Assembly: GCA_029262415.1 (NCBI GenBank)
Contig: JAJCZL010000008.1
Span: 1-64,000 of the forward strand
Reading direction: 5' to 3'
Length of the DNA stretch: 64,000 nt
Origin: Deltaproteobacteria bacterium
GTDB taxonomy: Bacteria > Desulfobacterota > Binatia > UBA1149 > JAJCZL01
Of the stretch, positions 42,259-51,440 are shown piece by piece. The position numbers and the translations under genes are program-made. Every line of letters begins with the position of its first letter. Position 1 is the stretch's first letter. The notes beneath the pieces are model-generated. The model was not told the origin of the DNA. It saw only the letters and a list, made by a program, of their open reading frames with translations, and made no database searches.

Positions 42259-43239
42259 ATGAAACCTAGGGGCTTTGCTGTTGCGCTTGTCGCCGTACAC
42301 CTCACCTTGTGGGTGTGCGCAGGCGCTGTTGCGTTTGCCGACGACGCAGAGGATCCCAACTACGACACCGCTGCTCCAGTCGGACGTCTTGACCGCTGGC
42401 ACCAGGCGATCGAGACTGGTCTACGGCGTACCGCTACCTGGGCGGATTCGTTCTTTTCTGATGAGCGCTACGAGGCTGAGAGCAATGAGTCGAGATTACG
42501 GCTGCGCATCGGTGCGTTTGTCGAAGAGGGAGAAGGGCTGAGCGATGACCTCGACGCCGACCTGAGGATAGCTCTGCCGGGTACCCGCGACCGTATCGCC
42601 TTTATTGTCGAGGGTGGTTCGGATGAATCGAATGATGACCGGCGGGTTCCCGCCGACGACATCGCCCGTGAGTTCCGCGGCAATGACGACTCGAACTTCT
42701 CACTGGGGCTGCGCTACCGTTTCCTCGAGACGCGGGGCCACTCGATACTCGGACAGGCAGGACTGGAGTTGCGTAGCGTTAATGCCCAAGGGGCATTCGG
42801 CCTTCGTTACAGGGGATTGTTTGGATTGGGTCAGTGGGGCGTGCGCTTCGCCGAGCGGCTGAGGTGGTTTACTGACGACGGCGTCGAGACCATCACCACG
42901 CTGGATTTCGACCGTGAAGTATTTGGGAGAATGTTGTTTCGGCACACGCTGAAGGCCGCCTGGTTTGAGAAAGAGCAAGGCTACTTCTACGAGATCAACT
43001 TCAGCCTCATCCAGCGTTTGAACCAGATCAGCGCGATCCAGTACGAGTGCAATAATTTCTTCGAGACCGAACCCAACAACCACCTGGTCGAGAGCGTGTT
43101 TCGGCTGCGTTACCGCAGGCAAACCTATAGGGATTGGTTGATCCTCGAGGTCGCGCCGCAGGTGGCCGTCCCCCACGACCGCGACTACGAACCCACGCCC
43201 GGCATCCTCCTGCGCGCAGAACTTACGTTTGGCGGCTGA
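42259..43239 (+). CDS. Putative outer-membrane beta-barrel protein
   Basis: The 326-residue product has a signal peptide (about 1-28, ending in VAFADD). After about residue 70, alternating hydrophobic/polar strands recur (SRLRLRIGAFVEEGEG, SNFSLGLRYRFLETRG, GAFGLRYRGLFGLGQWGVRF, VFRLRYRRQTYRDWLILEV), ending in a strand LLRAELTFGG. About ten to twelve strands are plausible. I do not recognise a named family. Start ATG 42259 is the only one giving a signal peptide. It follows the M48 gene by five bases and ends one base before the converging DUF2079 gene. Confidence 0.7.
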   Translation: MKPRGFAVALVAVHLTLWVCAGAVAFADDAEDPNYDTAAPVGRLDRWHQAIETGLRRTATWADSFFSDERYEAESNESRLRLRIGAFVEEGEGLSDDLDADLRIALPGTRDRIAFIVEGGSDESNDDRRVPADDIAREFRGNDDSNFSLGLRYRFLETRGHSILGQAGLELRSVNAQGAFGLRYRGLFGLGQWGVRFAERLRWFTDDGVETITTLDFDREVFGRMLFRHTLKAAWFEKEQGYFYEINFSLIQRLNQISAIQYECNNFFETEPNNHLVESVFRLRYRRQTYRDWLILEVAPQVAVPHDRDYEPTPGILLRAELTFGG

Positions 43240-43240
43240 G

Positions 43241-44869
43241 TCAGCGGCCGCGGATCTTTTCGCGTGCGGCGTCTCGTTGGGGCTGCGCGACCAGGCTTTC
43301 GTAGAGGTGTACCGCGTCGTCACCGGCGATGCGTCGGAACTGTCCACGCTCCACGAGTTCGGCGATGGTCTTCCAATCCTCGCGTTCGGCGTCGACTTTC
43401 CCGCGCATCAATATGTAGTCGACGATGTCAGTCGGGTCGGGGTTCTCCCTTTTGACGCCCCATCCAATCGGTTTGAACGGGTTAGGCCACATGTAGATGA
43501 GTTTGCGATGGCTGAGGTGAGGCACAAACGTGAAGTGTGTTGACACCGCGGCGTCGGCCGGAATCTGTGCGACGGCACGTTGGATGGCCGCGATCTGCGG
43601 GCTGGTGATCGCCCGGTTGTGGTAGATGAAAAGTTTGTCGACCGCGCCGACGCCGTAGCGGCCGTGGGTGTAGCTGAGGGCCAGTGTCAGTGGCACGATC
43701 AATCCCCAGGCCAGGGCGGTGGGCGAGACACGGAGCGGCAATTTACGGATGCGTGCCCGCACCAAGTCGATGTCGATGAGCGGCTCGCTCTCGCTCATTT
43801 TGCCTAACGTGAGGATCGTTGCCAGGTAGAGAAACGGCTCGATCGACGAGGTGTAGTGGTACAGGATCGAGCGCGTGTAGTGCATGTCACTGAAGATATT
43901 AGCGACCAGCGCCGGCAGTGCCGGCAACAGTACCCATGGCGAGAACAAGAACAAGAAGGCGAGCGGCGCACCGAGCAGCAGCAGGTAACGCAGCAAAACC
44001 GGATCCACCGCGTGGGTGGCGGCCCACAAGGGGTTGGCTTTGTTCATGAATGCGTGGCCGAAACCGGCACTGTTAAGTCGGTAGAAGCCCGCCGCATTGA
44101 AGTGGGGCAGGATAACCAGCAGGGCGACGGCAAAGTAAACCACCGCTGCAGCGGCGAGAAACCCGCCGAGCTGTGCGCGGCCGGTGCCCATCAGCCACAG
44201 CCCCATGACGGTGTAGACCAACGGGATGTCTTCCTTGCACGTCATCGCGAGCGCTACGGTGACCCAGAACGCTGCGATCTTGTTGCTGCGCAGAAAATAG
44301 ATCGAAGCCAGGATCAGCGTGGTGGCGAAGCCGTCGGGGTGCGCGTAGTCGGTCGTAAGGTTGTGGACCGCTGGGTTGAGCAGATAGGACAAGCAAATCC
44401 CGAGCACCGCCCAGGGGTGCGAAGGGAGCTCGCATCGTCCGATAAGATAGACGAATGTCCCACCGAGGCCGATCGTGCAGGCGTGGAGTATGAGTAGGAA
44501 GCGTACGTCATCCCAGATCCAGTAAATCGGCGCGAGCAACAGCGAGACAACGCGGACGTGGTCACCGAGGAGGTGAAGCCCGCGGACAGTGACGAACAGG
44601 CTGTCGGAATGGCCGGCAAGCCAGATGCCTTGGTCGAAGGTCCCCAGGTCGTAGGCCTGGGTGGCGTAGATCGCATGGCTGAGGACCGACATTGCCGAGA
44701 AGTAGGCGCAGTACACCGCCACCAAAGCGGTCACTACGAGGGTATGGGTTCGAGTAAAGCGGTCGGTGCCTGGCAACCTGAGACCCCGGGCGGCGCCGTG
44801 GCCGCAGCGAACACCCTTATTCGGGGGAGCGATGAAATGAAACAGGAAGGCGGGCGCGGCGGACTTCAC
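43241..44869 (-). CDS. DUF2079 multi-spanning membrane protein
   Basis: The product has about eleven membrane helices and DUF2079 landmarks: YDLGTFDQGIWLAGH in the first periplasmic loop, LLGDHVRVVSLLLAP, DYAHPDGFATTLILAS and MTCKEDIPLVYTVMG. DUF2079 proteins are GT-C-like in topology and are often near glycosyltransferases, as here (GT2 at 46.5 kb). The open frame extends to 45070, but that proline-rich part would overlap the divergent lipoprotein gene. I took GTG 44869; a TTG at 44776 is also possible and neither has a clear ribosome binding site. The C-terminal soluble part (AAVSTHFTFVPHLSHRKLIYM) is periplasmic. Confidence 0.8.
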   Translation of the reverse strand: MKSAAPAFLFHFIAPPNKGVRCGHGAARGLRLPGTDRFTRTHTLVVTALVAVYCAYFSAMSVLSHAIYATQAYDLGTFDQGIWLAGHSDSLFVTVRGLHLLGDHVRVVSLLLAPIYWIWDDVRFLLILHACTIGLGGTFVYLIGRCELPSHPWAVLGICLSYLLNPAVHNLTTDYAHPDGFATTLILASIYFLRSNKIAAFWVTVALAMTCKEDIPLVYTVMGLWLMGTGRAQLGGFLAAAAVVYFAVALLVILPHFNAAGFYRLNSAGFGHAFMNKANPLWAATHAVDPVLLRYLLLLGAPLAFLFLFSPWVLLPALPALVANIFSDMHYTRSILYHYTSSIEPFLYLATILTLGKMSESEPLIDIDLVRARIRKLPLRVSPTALAWGLIVPLTLALSYTHGRYGVGAVDKLFIYHNRAITSPQIAAIQRAVAQIPADAAVSTHFTFVPHLSHRKLIYMWPNPFKPIGWGVKRENPDPTDIVDYILMRGKVDAEREDWKTIAELVERGQFRRIAGDDAVHLYESLVAQPQRDAAREKIRGR

Positions 44870-44913
44870 GCGCAAAAGATGTTCGCTCGGGTTGCTGCTG
44901 GTAGGTTGGATGC

Positions 44914-46488
44914 ATGATCGTGGAGCGGATGTGGTTGGTGGTTCTGGTGTTGGGGTTCGCGTCGTGTACGACCTCCGATGGCGTCGGCCCCGGGATGGAT
45001 TTCGCAGCGGCGGCGGCGGCGGAGATTTCCGGCGAAGTTCCTGAACGCTGGGAGGCGCGTGTGCGTACACCGGAGGGTGGCGCCGCAGGCGTGGAGGGTT
45101 TGCCGCCCGAGGTTTTCGATGTGCGCCAGTTCGGCGCCGATCCCTGGGGCGATCCCGCCGTCAACACCCACGCGATACAATCGGCTATCGACGAGGCTTC
45201 GGCGGTGGGCGGCGAGGTCTTGTGCACGGGCGGCCGCTATCCGCTGGCGCCGGCCAAGTACACGACTCTCGAGCACACCTACATGCTGATGGTGAGCGAC
45301 ACGGCCATGCCGTTGGCGATCCGCGGCGATTGCACGCTGTACGCATCGGTGCCCGGGCAGAACCAGACCGGCGACGGCCACATGATCATTCTACGTCTCC
45401 AGGGGAAGGTCGACGGCCTGCTCGTCGAGGGGCTGACATTCGATGGCGGTGAGTCTACCGGTCAGGACCCACCGCGGCGTTGGGTGCGTGGTATTTGGAC
45501 CGCCTCGGGTAACCAGATCCGTGGGTTTTCCGCGCGCGGCAATCATTTTCGCAACTTGATCGAAGGTATCGCCCTCAACGCCAACGATCTGGTCGGCGGC
45601 GGTGCGTTCTCAGATGCCCGCGTATTGCACAATACCTTTGAAAACATCGTGGGGACGCTGCCGGGTACAGGTTATGGAGTAAGCGATACCGGCGAAGGCA
45701 ACACTGTGGCCTTCAACGTGTTCGACCGTACCGGGCGCCACGCAATCTATGTTGCCAACGCCCGCGACCATCTCTCGTACGGCAACGTTCTCAAAGGCCA
45801 CCGTTTCGGTGTGAGCACCGGGCAGGTACGCCCGGCGATCAATATCGCTCGCTCCCGGCAGGTTGCTGTTCACGGCAACCTGTTTCAGGACTTCAGCGAT
45901 TCGGCGATCAACATCGCGCAATCTTCGGCGACCGACAGGGATTGCGAGGACATCGACGTTCGTGCCAACACCTTCATGAGCCCGCGCAACCGAATGCCTG
46001 TGATCCTTATCGGTGAACAGCACGAAGGCGGTATCGACCCGAGCACCGGTGCGATCACACAGTGGCGAACGCGCAACGTGATGATCACCGAGAATCGCTT
46101 CGTGGTTGACGCCTCGAGCCTCGATCCCAGCGAAGGTATCCCGCGTGTGGTCCAGGTCTTGAACGGCGAAGGCGTCTCGATCGTCGGCAATCTGATCGGG
46201 TTACGGCGTCTGCCGGGGTCTTCTTACGACGCCGTCGTGCTCGGCTCGACCGATCCGGCTTACGCTGGGGCGGTCGACGGTTGCCCGGATATTCGCCGCT
46301 GCCTAGCGCAGGGATGGTCGGTGCGCGGCAATCGGATCAGTGTTGCCGGTTCTTCCCCCTCCACTGTGCATGCGGTCAAGCTGCTCGGACCGTTCGCTGA
46401 CGAATCGCGAAGTTTCGCTTTCGATATCGACGACAACTCCGTGCACGCGGCCGGTGAAGGTAAGCCGCGCGTGAAGCGACGCCGGTGA
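44914..46488 (+). CDS. Right-handed beta-helix lipoprotein
   Basis: The 524-residue product has a lipoprotein signal (LVLGFASC, Cys18) and an N-terminal pectate-lyase-3-like segment, FDVRQFGADPWGDPAVNTHAIQSAID (key FGADP and N-T-x-A-I-Q), typical of parallel beta-helix glycan-active proteins. PbH1 repeats follow: FSARGNHFRNL, ARVLHNTFENI, VAFNVFDRTGRHAIYV, VAVHGNLFQDFSDSAINIAQ, VMITENRFVV and VSIVGNLIGL. It may be a polysaccharide lyase/hydrolase, an epimerase or an adhesin; catalytic residues cannot be assigned. Its stop overlaps the GT2 start in GTGA, linking it to glycan synthesis. Confidence 0.82.
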   Translation: MIVERMWLVVLVLGFASCTTSDGVGPGMDFAAAAAAEISGEVPERWEARVRTPEGGAAGVEGLPPEVFDVRQFGADPWGDPAVNTHAIQSAIDEASAVGGEVLCTGGRYPLAPAKYTTLEHTYMLMVSDTAMPLAIRGDCTLYASVPGQNQTGDGHMIILRLQGKVDGLLVEGLTFDGGESTGQDPPRRWVRGIWTASGNQIRGFSARGNHFRNLIEGIALNANDLVGGGAFSDARVLHNTFENIVGTLPGTGYGVSDTGEGNTVAFNVFDRTGRHAIYVANARDHLSYGNVLKGHRFGVSTGQVRPAINIARSRQVAVHGNLFQDFSDSAINIAQSSATDRDCEDIDVRANTFMSPRNRMPVILIGEQHEGGIDPSTGAITQWRTRNVMITENRFVVDASSLDPSEGIPRVVQVLNGEGVSIVGNLIGLRRLPGSSYDAVVLGSTDPAYAGAVDGCPDIRRCLAQGWSVRGNRISVAGSSPSTVHAVKLLGPFADESRSFAFDIDDNSVHAAGEGKPRVKRRR

Positions 46489-47411
46489 CTTCTGCAAGCA
46501 AGGCTCACCGACCGTCTGTCGGTGTCGGTGTGGTGTCCATTTGTAGCGCGCGCCATCTGGCTAGATGTTTGGACGCACTGGCGCAGCAGGTGGATTGCGG
46601 GGCGTTTGAGATTGTCGTTGCCTTCGATCCGGCGCTCGACGACGTTGCTGCGCTTGCGCGTTGTTACCCGAAAATCAGGTTCGTCAGCGACGCGGCCGAG
46701 CGAACCCCGCTCGAGTTGGCCGCACGGGCCGTTCGTGAGACCAGCGGTGAAGTTGTGCTGCTGACAGAAGACCACTGTGTCCCGGCATCCGATTGGGTTG
46801 CGCGCTTGAGCGATGCCGTACTCAGTGACTGCTCGGCAGCGGGAGGCGCAATACTCGCCGATCCGCGCGCCGATGCGATCGCGTACGCGTTCTACTTCGT
46901 CGATTTTTTTCGCTACGCGCCGCCGTTCTCAAAGGCCGAGTCGCCGACGCTGTCGGTGTGCAACGTCGGCTACCGCCGCGAGCGCCTTAAGGCCTTAGGC
47001 ATCACCGACGGTGGCTATTTTCACGAAACCGCGGTTAACGATGCCCTTCGCGCAGCTTATGGTCCGCTGCTGCTCGACCCGTCACCGCGCGTCACCATGC
47101 ACCGCCATGTTCGCTTCTCAGATGCGGTCTATGAGCGCTATGCGTTTGGTCGCCTGTTTGGTTGCACCCGGCTCGACTCGTGCTCGAATGCGAAAGCGTG
47201 GTTGTACCGTTTGGGCACACCGCTGTTGCCTTTGCTGTTGATGACACGGATGTGCGCCAAAGGTCTGGTGGGTGCCGAAGCGAGACGGCGGTTCTTACCG
47301 GCGTTTCTGCCGACGCTGACCATGGTCCTGGCGTGGTCGTGGGGAGAGTGGCTCGGCTACCTGACCGCCCGCCGCCCGCGCCACCTGACTGTTGCCCGCG
47401 AAATCCGCTGA
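46485..47411 (+). CDS. Family 2 glycosyltransferase
   Basis: The 308-residue protein has a GT-A fold start: [24 protein letters not shown], then [14 protein letters not shown] and [20 protein letters not shown], where TEDH stands at the DxD position. An acceptor-side segment has [13 protein letters not shown] and [12 protein letters not shown]. Two hydrophobic C-terminal helices ([15 protein letters not shown] and [16 protein letters not shown]) suggest membrane association. It would transfer a nucleotide-activated sugar to a lipid-linked or surface glycan. GTG 46485 overlaps the upstream beta-helix gene by four bases. Confidence 0.85.
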   Translation: MTSASKAHRPSVGVGVVSICSARHLARCLDALAQQVDCGAFEIVVAFDPALDDVAALARCYPKIRFVSDAAERTPLELAARAVRETSGEVVLLTEDHCVPASDWVARLSDAVLSDCSAAGGAILADPRADAIAYAFYFVDFFRYAPPFSKAESPTLSVCNVGYRRERLKALGITDGGYFHETAVNDALRAAYGPLLLDPSPRVTMHRHVRFSDAVYERYAFGRLFGCTRLDSCSNAKAWLYRLGTPLLPLLLMTRMCAKGLVGAEARRRFLPAFLPTLTMVLAWSWGEWLGYLTARRPRHLTVAREIR

Positions 47412-47475
47412 CCTCTGTTCGAGATTCGGGGCTATCGTTGCACGTTACTGCTGGTCCGGCCATGCTCATGCGTGG

Positions 47476-49089
47476 ATGGCCGGGCAAAGCGATGATTCGG
47501 AGCGTTACAAGCTTCTCTACGACCTCGGTTGCGCGTTCGGCGCGCGGCTCGAACTCGACGAACTGATTCCCACTGTGGTCGAGCGTTGCCGCGATGTGCT
47601 CGGGGCAGAGGCGGCATCGGTGCTGTTCTTGGATCGCGCGAGCGACGAGCTTTACTTCCCCTATGTTTCCGAGGCCGACGGCGAGGTGGCGCGTAGTTTG
47701 GCTTCGATGCGCTTCCCGGCCACCGAGGGCGTCGCCGGAGAGGTGCTCGCGAGCGGCGAGGCTAAGCGGGTCGGCGATGCCCGTGCCGACCCCGCATTCT
47801 ACGATAAGGTTGACGAAGCGACCGGGATGGAAACGCGGCAGATCTTGGCCGCGCCGCTGCGCTCGGTACACGGCACCATCGGCGTGCTCGAGGTTGTAAA
47901 CCCGCGTGACGGAGGCTCGTTCGACGACGAGGATCTGCAGTTTCTCGAAGCGCTCGCGGGCAGTGTTGCGGTAGCGATCGAGAACGCGCGCATGCACGGA
48001 GACCTGAAGGCGAGCGAGGAAAAGCTGCGCTCGCAAGTCGGTGTATTGCGGCGCGACCTTGCACGACGCGACACCGTGCGTGAGATCGTCGGTGTCAGCG
48101 AGCCGATGCGTGCGGTTCTGGCGTTGATGGAAAGCGCCGCGGATTCCCAGCTGGCGGTACTCATCCACGGGGAAACCGGCACTGGAAAGGAACTCGCCGC
48201 CCGCGCGATTCACCAAGCGAGCAGCCGCGCCGATGGTCCGTTTGTTGCGGTCAACGTGGCTGCGCTCGCCGGCGACATCCTCGAGAGCGAACTCTTCGGG
48301 CATGTGCGTGGCGCGTTCACCGGTGCATCGCGCGACAGGATCGGGCTGTTTGAAGCGGCGAGCGGCGGTACGATTCTTCTCGACGAGGTTGGCGAGCTGA
48401 CCCCCTCGGTGCAGGTGAAGTTGTTGCGCGTGCTGCAGGAGAGCGAGGTGACGCCGGTAGGGTCGAATCGCGCCCGCCGTGTTGACGTCCGTGTCCTTGC
48501 GGCCACGAATAGCGATCTGGAGAAAGCGGTCGGTGAGGGTCGCTTCCGTGAAGACCTCTACTACAGGCTCTCGGTTTTCCCGCTGGTCCTTCCTCCGTTG
48601 CGTGAGCGCTCCGGAGACGTACCGCTGCTCGTCGATCACTTTCTCTCGAGGGCGAGCGAGCTGGACGGCAAGAAGATCGCGGGCATCGCGCCCGATGTAT
48701 TCGCGACCTTGGCGCGCTATCAGTGGCCCGGCAACGTTAGGGAGTTGGAGAACGAAATCCGCCGTGCAGTGGCTTTGACTCCGGCCGGTGGGGTCATCGC
48801 GCGTACGACGTTGTCGCCGAGAATTCTCACGCCGAACGGCGCGGATATTGCCGCTGCTGCTGCGCCGTCATCGCAACAGTTCTCGCCCCGCGGCCTAGGC
48901 CCAGCTGCTGAGAAGCCTACGCCGCGCGGCGATTTTGCCGGGTTGCGCGAGGCGCGGGCCGCCTTTGAAGGGCGCTTCATCGCCGATGCGCTTAAGCAGA
49001 ATGGCGGAAACGTCACACATACGGCCCGAACTCTCGGGATCTCACGCGTGGCACTGCAGAAAAAGCTGAAAGATCTCGGCCTCCGTTAA
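47476..49089 (+). CDS. Sigma-54-dependent transcriptional activator with GAF sensor
   Basis: From ATG 47476 the 537-residue regulator has an N-terminal GAF domain (about 15-170) and a short coiled linker. The AAA+ core has Walker [16 protein letters not shown], an intact GAFTGA loop ([13 protein letters not shown]), Walker [13 protein letters not shown] and the arginine-finger region [15 protein letters not shown] Fis-type HTH closes the protein ([20 protein letters not shown]). The open frame to 47392 lacks an ATG and overlaps the GT2 stop. It drives sigma-54 promoters when the GAF domain binds a small ligand, unidentified here. No -24/-12 promoter could be assigned with confidence nearby. 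Confidence 0.92.
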   Translation: MAGQSDDSERYKLLYDLGCAFGARLELDELIPTVVERCRDVLGAEAASVLFLDRASDELYFPYVSEADGEVARSLASMRFPATEGVAGEVLASGEAKRVGDARADPAFYDKVDEATGMETRQILAAPLRSVHGTIGVLEVVNPRDGGSFDDEDLQFLEALAGSVAVAIENARMHGDLKASEEKLRSQVGVLRRDLARRDTVREIVGVSEPMRAVLALMESAADSQLAVLIHGETGTGKELAARAIHQASSRADGPFVAVNVAALAGDILESELFGHVRGAFTGASRDRIGLFEAASGGTILLDEVGELTPSVQVKLLRVLQESEVTPVGSNRARRVDVRVLAATNSDLEKAVGEGRFREDLYYRLSVFPLVLPPLRERSGDVPLLVDHFLSRASELDGKKIAGIAPDVFATLARYQWPGNVRELENEIRRAVALTPAGGVIARTTLSPRILTPNGADIAAAAAPSSQQFSPRGLGPAAEKPTPRGDFAGLREARAAFEGRFIADALKQNGGNVTHTARTLGISRVALQKKLKDLGLR

Positions 49090-49327
49090 CCCCTGCCCAC
49101 TGCTAACTTTGCTTTACTGCTGCAAAGCATTGATAGCGGCTAGGCATGCCGGAGCCGCCAATCAAAGTATGCGCTGAATCTCAGGTAAGGCTCGGCGTGG
49201 ATCTATCACGCTTGAGGGAATCACATAAAAGATGAGTAATATTAAGAGATGAGGGGGATGTTCTATGTGCCGGCCAAGATCCCTGGTGGTTTGGCATGCG
49301 TCTTGGATGGTGTGCCACAGAGTCGCC
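49090..49327. other. Intergenic, AT-richer promoter-like stretch
   Basis: After the activator stop there is a weak hairpin (gcttt...aaagc, about 49106-49122). Around 49215-49245 lies an AT-richer run, cacataaaagatgagtaat, that could be a promoter for the small downstream gene. Nothing else is recognised. Confidence 0.3.
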
Positions 49328-49642
49328 ATGAAAGCGCACAACGAAAACACGGGCAGGCAGCACAGCGAAGTGGAGGGTATCCCCCCCCAAACCGCTTCGA
49401 TGTTGTCCGTGTGTGGGTCGGCTACCCGCACTCGTCGCGAGTTCAGTGGCGGCATTTCTGGTAACCCGCAAAAGCAGTCGGCGGAGGAAGAGGCGAGTGG
49501 CAGCGAGTGGATTAGCTCGCTTCTCAGCTCCGCCGGCTTGCCGGTTACCCCGCAGTCGGTGGCTTCGCGCGCCGGTTTGGGTGCGGCGCTCAGTACACGG
49601 ATGCTCGCACTGACCCTGGCACGCTCTGAGCTGCGCCGCTAA
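49328..49642 (+). CDS. Hypothetical small protein
   Basis: This 104-codon frame from ATG 49328 has the G/C-biased third positions of local genes. It encodes a polar, Ser/Gln/Glu-rich first half (EVEGIPPQTASML, KQSAEEEASGSEW) and a helical second half (ISSLLSSAGLPVTPQSVASR, MLALTLARSELRR). No signal peptide, membrane helix or known domain is seen, and no good ribosome binding site precedes the ATG. It lies between the sigma-54 activator and the SGNH hydrolase genes. It may be a real small gene or an unexpressed frame. Confidence 0.4.
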   Translation: MKAHNENTGRQHSEVEGIPPQTASMLSVCGSATRTRREFSGGISGNPQKQSAEEEASGSEWISSLLSSAGLPVTPQSVASRAGLGAALSTRMLALTLARSELRR

Positions 49643-49692
49643 GCGACCGCCCTTTCAATTAATTTACATTTGCGACCCCGCAAAGCTCCATA

Positions 49693-50775
49693 ATGGCTGC
49701 TATGCGAAAAGTGCTGCAGATTCTGGGTGTAGGCGCGCTGGTGCTTGTCGTGCTCTTTGGTATCGGCGAGATCTACGTGCGTACGAGTATTTCGGGTGGC
49801 TTGGACGGGGTTTTCAGCACTGCACTGGCGACGGCTGCGGCTGGCGAACCCGAGAGCAAAGACGGTATAGGCGCTTACCTTCCCGATACGGAGATCGGCT
49901 ACCGGCCCAATCCTGCGGCCCCGGGCCGCAACTCACTGGGACTGCGTGGCGTTGAACCGGAGGTTCCGAAACCTGCCGACGTCTTTCGTATACTCATCCT
50001 CGGCGATTCAATCGGCGCCGGCAAAGACGCTTTCGCTCCATTGCTTGGTCGGCGCTTGTCGGCCTCGGCTCGCAAGCCGCGTATCGAGGTCTTTGACGCC
50101 TCGGTTCCCGGATACACGATTGTTCAGAAACGACAGTATGCCGAGCGGGTTCTCGCGAAGTTGCAGCCGGATCTGGTGTTGTTGGCCTACTCGCTCGATG
50201 ACAACATGGATCGCCACCGCCGACTCTTGTCCGAAGGCGGGTTTGCGCTTACCCAGGAAGCAAAAAGGGCATACGTCGCCGGTTCGTTCGCCGCAGAAGC
50301 CGATGACGGCGCTTACAGCTTCTTGGCCTTGGAGTTCAAGTACCGTTTGGCCAAAGACGGGATGGTGATCCCAGGACCCAATCCTTGGGACCGACGCGAG
50401 GATGTGTCGGTTGCGTGGCGAGAACAGGGCTGGCCTGTTTTCACCGAGAACCTACGCCGGCTCGATACGGCTGTCGCCGATTCAGGCGCGCGCCTTGCGG
50501 TGATGGTTTTCCCGTTTCACAACCAACTAGATCGGCGTTTTTTGGAGTCCAATCGTGAGGCTGTTCTCGCGCCGCAGTCGCGCGTTTCCGCGGGGGCTGC
50601 GCGCTTGGGAGTCAAGGTGTTGGATCTTCACCCGTTGTTCATTGCGCACGGTGATCGCACGCTTTTCTCTGACGGTTTCCACCTCACCGACAACGCCCAG
50701 CGGATCGTCTCCGAGGAACTGCTCGACTGGATCTTCAAGAGCGGGCTGATCGATCGCAATGCCATCGGCTCCTGA
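49693..50775 (+). CDS. SGNH/GDSL-type hydrolase, membrane anchored
   Basis: The 360-residue protein has an N-terminal membrane helix (about 8-27, ILGVGALVLVVLFGIGEIYV) and a periplasmic SGNH domain. Block I is ILILGDSIGAGKDAFAPLL (Ser near 108), an Asn/Asp-rich LLAYSLDDNMDRH stands for block III, and the block V acid-His pair is in FSDGFHLTDNAQRIV. Relatives are esterases or acyltransferases modifying surface polysaccharides. ATG 49693 and ATG 49702 are both possible. Position downstream of GT2 and beta-helix genes would suit glycan deacetylation, which is inference. Confidence 0.86.
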   Translation: MAAMRKVLQILGVGALVLVVLFGIGEIYVRTSISGGLDGVFSTALATAAAGEPESKDGIGAYLPDTEIGYRPNPAAPGRNSLGLRGVEPEVPKPADVFRILILGDSIGAGKDAFAPLLGRRLSASARKPRIEVFDASVPGYTIVQKRQYAERVLAKLQPDLVLLAYSLDDNMDRHRRLLSEGGFALTQEAKRAYVAGSFAAEADDGAYSFLALEFKYRLAKDGMVIPGPNPWDRREDVSVAWREQGWPVFTENLRRLDTAVADSGARLAVMVFPFHNQLDRRFLESNREAVLAPQSRVSAGAARLGVKVLDLHPLFIAHGDRTLFSDGFHLTDNAQRIVSEELLDWIFKSGLIDRNAIGS

Positions 50776-50988
50776 ACCAGGTCGTGATCGTGTTTGGGCG
50801 GGCTTTCCCAGGATTGGTCAAGAATGTACAGCCACCGCTCGTCAATGGACGTCTGTCGGCATAGCTAGCGGCCGCGTAGCTGACCCATGAGCGTGTTTTA
50901 GGCGGTTGCGCGACCCAGCGGCGAGCGCTGCGTCAAATGGTACGTCACTTGCTTGGCTGAGCCTAGGTGCCGAAGCGCCGACTCTACG

Positions 50989-51342
50989 ATGATGCGGGAT
51001 CCAACAGAACTTGAAATTGCGCTGTTCGCGCTGCGCTCACGCCGCAAGCAGCAACGGTTGGCGCGCCGTGAACTCAAGCGTGCGGCCAGGTGCAGACGCC
51101 GGGCGCATCGGCTACTCCGCAGGCAAGAGGCCTGCGCTCCGGCAACGATCATGCGAGCGATGGTATTGGACGCCAGGCAAGAAGCGGCATCACACGCCCC
51201 GCAACCGCAAGAGGCACCTTCGAGGTGCGCTTTGGTTGCCGGGTGGCTGCGCGCTGCGATGCAGCCGTTGACTGCCTCGGTGCGCGCAACCGCTGTCTTG
51301 GCCACACTCGAACGATTCGTTGTAGCACGTATTTCGGGCTGA
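50989..51342 (+). CDS. Hypothetical basic protein
   Basis: This 117-codon frame from ATG 50989 encodes a strongly basic N-terminal helix (LRSRRKQQRLARRELKRAA, RAHRLLRRQE) and a hydrophobic C-terminal helix (LVAGWLRAAMQPLTASVRAT). Third positions are G/C-rich, but a longer frame is also open on the opposite strand. No family is recognised and there is no clear ribosome binding site. A 12-bp palindrome GATCGGCCGATC (51341-51352) follows at its stop. It is placed ahead of the GTPase pair without overlapping it. Confidence 0.4.
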   Translation: MMRDPTELEIALFALRSRRKQQRLARRELKRAARCRRRAHRLLRRQEACAPATIMRAMVLDARQEAASHAPQPQEAPSRCALVAGWLRAAMQPLTASVRATAVLATLERFVVARISG

Positions 51343-51440
51343 TCGGCCGATCGGCTGATTGGAAACCCGCACCTGCACGGCGTAGGGGTTAGGGCCGAGC
51401 CGCGGCGGCGCTTGCCGTCGTTGCCGACCGGTCTGAACCC

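Noticed and set aside
47092-48639. 515-codon minus-strand open frame across GT2 and the sigma-54 activator
   Set aside because: GC-rich antisense frame opposite two well-conserved genes, with no domain of its own. The same holds for 37783-38808, 18724-19854 and 58716-59633.
49291-49308. Sigma-54 promoter-like TGGCA...TTGG after the sigma-54 activator gene
   Set aside because: The -12 element is TTGG, not TTGC, and spacing is off by one.
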